Shown here one piece after another: positions 62,599-64,000 of a DNA stretch of 64,000 nt. Both the position numbers and the translations under genes were made by a program. Position 1 is the first letter of the stretch. Every line of letters begins with the position of its first letter. The notes beneath the pieces were generated by a model. It made no database searches. It saw nothing but the letters and a program-made list of their open reading frames with translations, and had not been told where the DNA came from. This DNA comes from Bacteroidales bacterium (lineage in GTDB: Bacteria; Bacteroidota; Bacteroidia; Bacteroidales; WCHB1-69), in assembly GCA_017554325.1 (NCBI GenBank), contig JAFZIP010000020.1, forward strand, positions 1-64,000, written 5' to 3'.

Positions 62599-62952
62599 TT
62601 AACCTCTGCGCTCTTTGATACGGGCTTTCTTGCCAGTAAGGTTGCGGAAGTAGAAAATGCGTGCGCGACGCACCACACCGCGTTTGTTCACCGTAAGGCC
62701 GGCGATCATCGGAGTGGAGAACGGGAAAATTCTCTCAACGCCAATACCGCTGGACATTTTTCTCACGGTAAAGGTCTTGGTAGCACCGGAACCGTTGATT
62801 TGCAACACAACACCCTGGAACTGCTGAATACGTTCCTTGGAACCTTCTACGATTCTATAAGATACGGTAACCGTGTCACCTGCCTTGAATTTCGGAAATT
62901 CTTGTTTGGGAATGAAATTGTCCTCTACGTACTGAATCAATTCTTGTTTCAT
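62599..62952 (-). CDS. rplS: 50S ribosomal protein bL19
   Basis: 117 residues from the ATG at 62952 (MKQELIQYVEDNFI); E. coli L19 has 115. Sits at the 30S-50S interface. FKAGDTVTVSYRIVEGSKERIQQFQGVVL, RKMSSGIGVERIFPFSTPMI and RRARIFYFRNLTGKKARIKER are the family signatures. It stands alone rather than in the rpsP-rimM-trmD-rplS operon of other phyla. Confidence 0.97.
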   Translation of the reverse strand: MKQELIQYVEDNFIPKQEFPKFKAGDTVTVSYRIVEGSKERIQQFQGVVLQINGSGATKTFTVRKMSSGIGVERIFPFSTPMIAGLTVNKRGVVRRARIFYFRNLTGKKARIKERRG

Positions 62953-62996
62953 CTCTCTATATCTTTTATTATTTTTACGCTTATTTTTTGAGGCTG

Positions 62997-63004
62997 CAAA
63001 AATA
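62997..63004 (-). promoter_or_regulatory. -7 box TATTTTTG for rplS
   Basis: Exact consensus 45 bases upstream of the ATG at 62952. Confidence 0.7.
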
Positions 63005-63207
63005 CATTTTTTTTGATATTGAGACACTTATCCAAGAAAGATTTTTTCATTTTCCTGTCCACTTATTCATTTTTCATTATAATCGTTTTAAATCCAAATA
63101 GTTAAAATTATCAAAACAGCGGGCAAGCGCATTATCGCGGCACAACCATCCTAAAAAAATCTTATCAACAATCCTGAAATTCGCCATAGAATTGCACAAG
63201 ATTTTTT

Positions 63208-63215
63208 TATTTTTG
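63208..63215 (+). promoter_or_regulatory. -7 box TATTTTTG for dnaE
   Basis: Exact consensus 37 bases upstream of the ATG at 63252. Confidence 0.7.
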
Positions 63216-63251
63216 CAAACCTTCTTTCACAAAACCATAAACCTACCCTGT

Positions 63252-64000
63252 ATGACACAATTCACACATCTTCACGTCCATACCGAATATTCCATCCTTG
63301 ACGGCATGTCCACCATCAGCGGGCTCGTGGACAAGTGCCAACGCACGGGCATGAATGCCCTGGCCATCACCGACCATGGCAACATGTTCGGTATCAAGGA
63401 GTTTTTTGATTACACGGAAAAGATAAACGGAGCGGCGAAAAACGAAGTGAAGGCTATTGAACGGGAGATGGCGGAAATGACGTCCGAGATGGATCTGATT
63501 ACCTGTCGTGAGAAATTGGAAGCCGCGAAGAAGAAAGTTTTCAAGCCAATCTTCGGGTGCGAGGCATACGTAGCCAAGCAGACGAAGAGCAACCCTACGG
63601 GAAGCCGGTTCGTAAAAGAGAACAAGGAAAACTTCAGCGGCCACCATCTCATCCTGCTGGCCAAAAACGAGACGGGTTACCACAACCTGTGCAAGATGGT
63701 TTCGTACGCCTGGATCGAAGGCCGTTACCAGCGTCCGCGCATCGACCGCGAGCTGTTGGAGAAATACCACGAAGGAATCATCGTATCCTCTGCATGTTTG
63801 GCCGGCGAGGTGCCCCGCGCACTGGCCAACCACGACTACGAGAAAGCGAAAGAGGCCGTGCTCTGGTTCAAGAGCATCTTCGGCGACGACTACTATCTGG
63901 AGATGCAACGGCACAAAACCGACAAACCGGGCGGCGACAGAACCGTATATGAGCAGCAGAAAATCGTGAACGCCGGCATTCTGCGTCTTGCGGCGGACAC
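63252..64000 (+). CDS. dnaE: DNA polymerase III alpha subunit, N-terminal part
   Basis: 249 codons are visible and the frame is still open at the window edge. The start MTQFTHLHVHTEYSILDGMSTI and LAITDHGNMFGIKEF are the PHP domain of bacterial replicative DnaE; IFGCEAYVA, HHLILLAKNETGYHNLCKMVS and YHEGIIVSSACLAGEVP continue it. Between KEFFDYTEKI and FKPIFGCEAY there is a charged helical insertion of roughly 40 residues compared with standard DnaE, possibly a short coiled coil. Confidence 0.95.
   Translation, partial: MTQFTHLHVHTEYSILDGMSTISGLVDKCQRTGMNALAITDHGNMFGIKEFFDYTEKINGAAKNEVKAIEREMAEMTSEMDLITCREKLEAAKKKVFKPIFGCEAYVAKQTKSNPTGSRFVKENKENFSGHHLILLAKNETGYHNLCKMVSYAWIEGRYQRPRIDRELLEKYHEGIIVSSACLAGEVPRALANHDYEKAKEAVLWFKSIFGDDYYLEMQRHKTDKPGGDRTVYEQQKIVNAGILRLAAD

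Overview
The window comes from a Bacteroidota chromosome, most likely an anaerobic amino-acid-fermenting member of the Bacteroidales. Three things point there. Many genes carry the Bacteroidota -7 promoter box (TAnnTTTG) 20-100 bases upstream and lack Shine-Dalgarno signals. Secreted proteins end in type IX secretion (Por) sorting domains. The gene set is typical of the phylum: DUF4290, DUF4199, DUF5618, WbqC, the rsfS-ftsH-LUD-cdsA block, TonB receptors with an N-terminal carboxypeptidase-like domain, and m-Dap dehydrogenase. Almost everything is chromosomal housekeeping or metabolism. I see no rRNA, tRNA, CRISPR array, phage or insertion sequence.

Layout. 0-9.6 kb (minus strand): a hendecad-repeat coiled coil with a PD-(D/E)XK-like domain, an M50-like membrane protease, a protein of four 25-residue repeats, glnS, a GT2/sugar-transferase fusion, phosphatidylserine decarboxylase, a lipoprotein and a metallophosphoesterase. 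9.7-22 kb (mainly plus): ornithine aminotransferase, an exported unknown, m-Dap dehydrogenase (minus), a small T9SS cargo (minus), ADP-forming acyl-CoA synthetase, a TonB receptor and pyruvate phosphate dikinase. 22-30.7 kb (minus): a MutS/KamC-like ATPase, an ABC-2 exporter pair, DUF4290, a GT39-like membrane protein, WbqC and a T9SS trypsin-like protease. 30.8-42.2 kb (plus): rsfS, ftsH, LUD, cdsA, uvrA, M13 peptidase, carbamate kinase and ornithine carbamoyltransferase. 42.2-45.4 kb: dnaK, DUF5618 and a 550-base gap packed with dispersed repeats. 45.4-49.8 kb (plus): DUF819 transporter-like protein, NUDIX, alpha/beta hydrolase and a MalY/PatB lyase. 49.9-63 kb (minus): an alanine-dehydrogenase-like protein lacking its NAD domain, tsaE, BadF-type kinase, nadE, a YwqK-like protein, a Cys/His-repeat HMA protein with its TonB receptor, acyl-CoA synthetase, GT2, DUF4199, methylmalonyl-CoA epimerase, an ICMT-like methyltransferase and rplS. 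The window ends inside dnaE.

Metabolism. Ornithine aminotransferase, ornithine carbamoyltransferase, carbamate kinase, ADP-forming acyl-CoA synthetase, PPDK and methylmalonyl-CoA epimerase fit fermentation of arginine/ornithine and other amino acids, with ATP made at the acyl-CoA and carbamoyl-phosphate steps. The MutS-like ATPase may be a relative of KamC, a reactivase of B12-dependent aminomutases; this is inference.

Most unusual points. (1) An exported HMA-domain protein with 14 His-Lys-Cys motifs at 9-10 residue spacing lies next to a TonB receptor with a Cys-Cys pair in its plug, suggesting a metal capture system. (2) At least ten genes end in or beside decaying tandem repeats of 7-9 bases that often start inside or right at the stop codon and commonly place stop codons in all frames. 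(3) A dispersed repeat family has constant flanks and a different palindromic core in each copy. (4) An alanine-dehydrogenase relative has lost exactly its inserted NAD-binding domain. (5) Two promoters have a terminator-like hairpin plus T6 beginning two bases after the -7 box.
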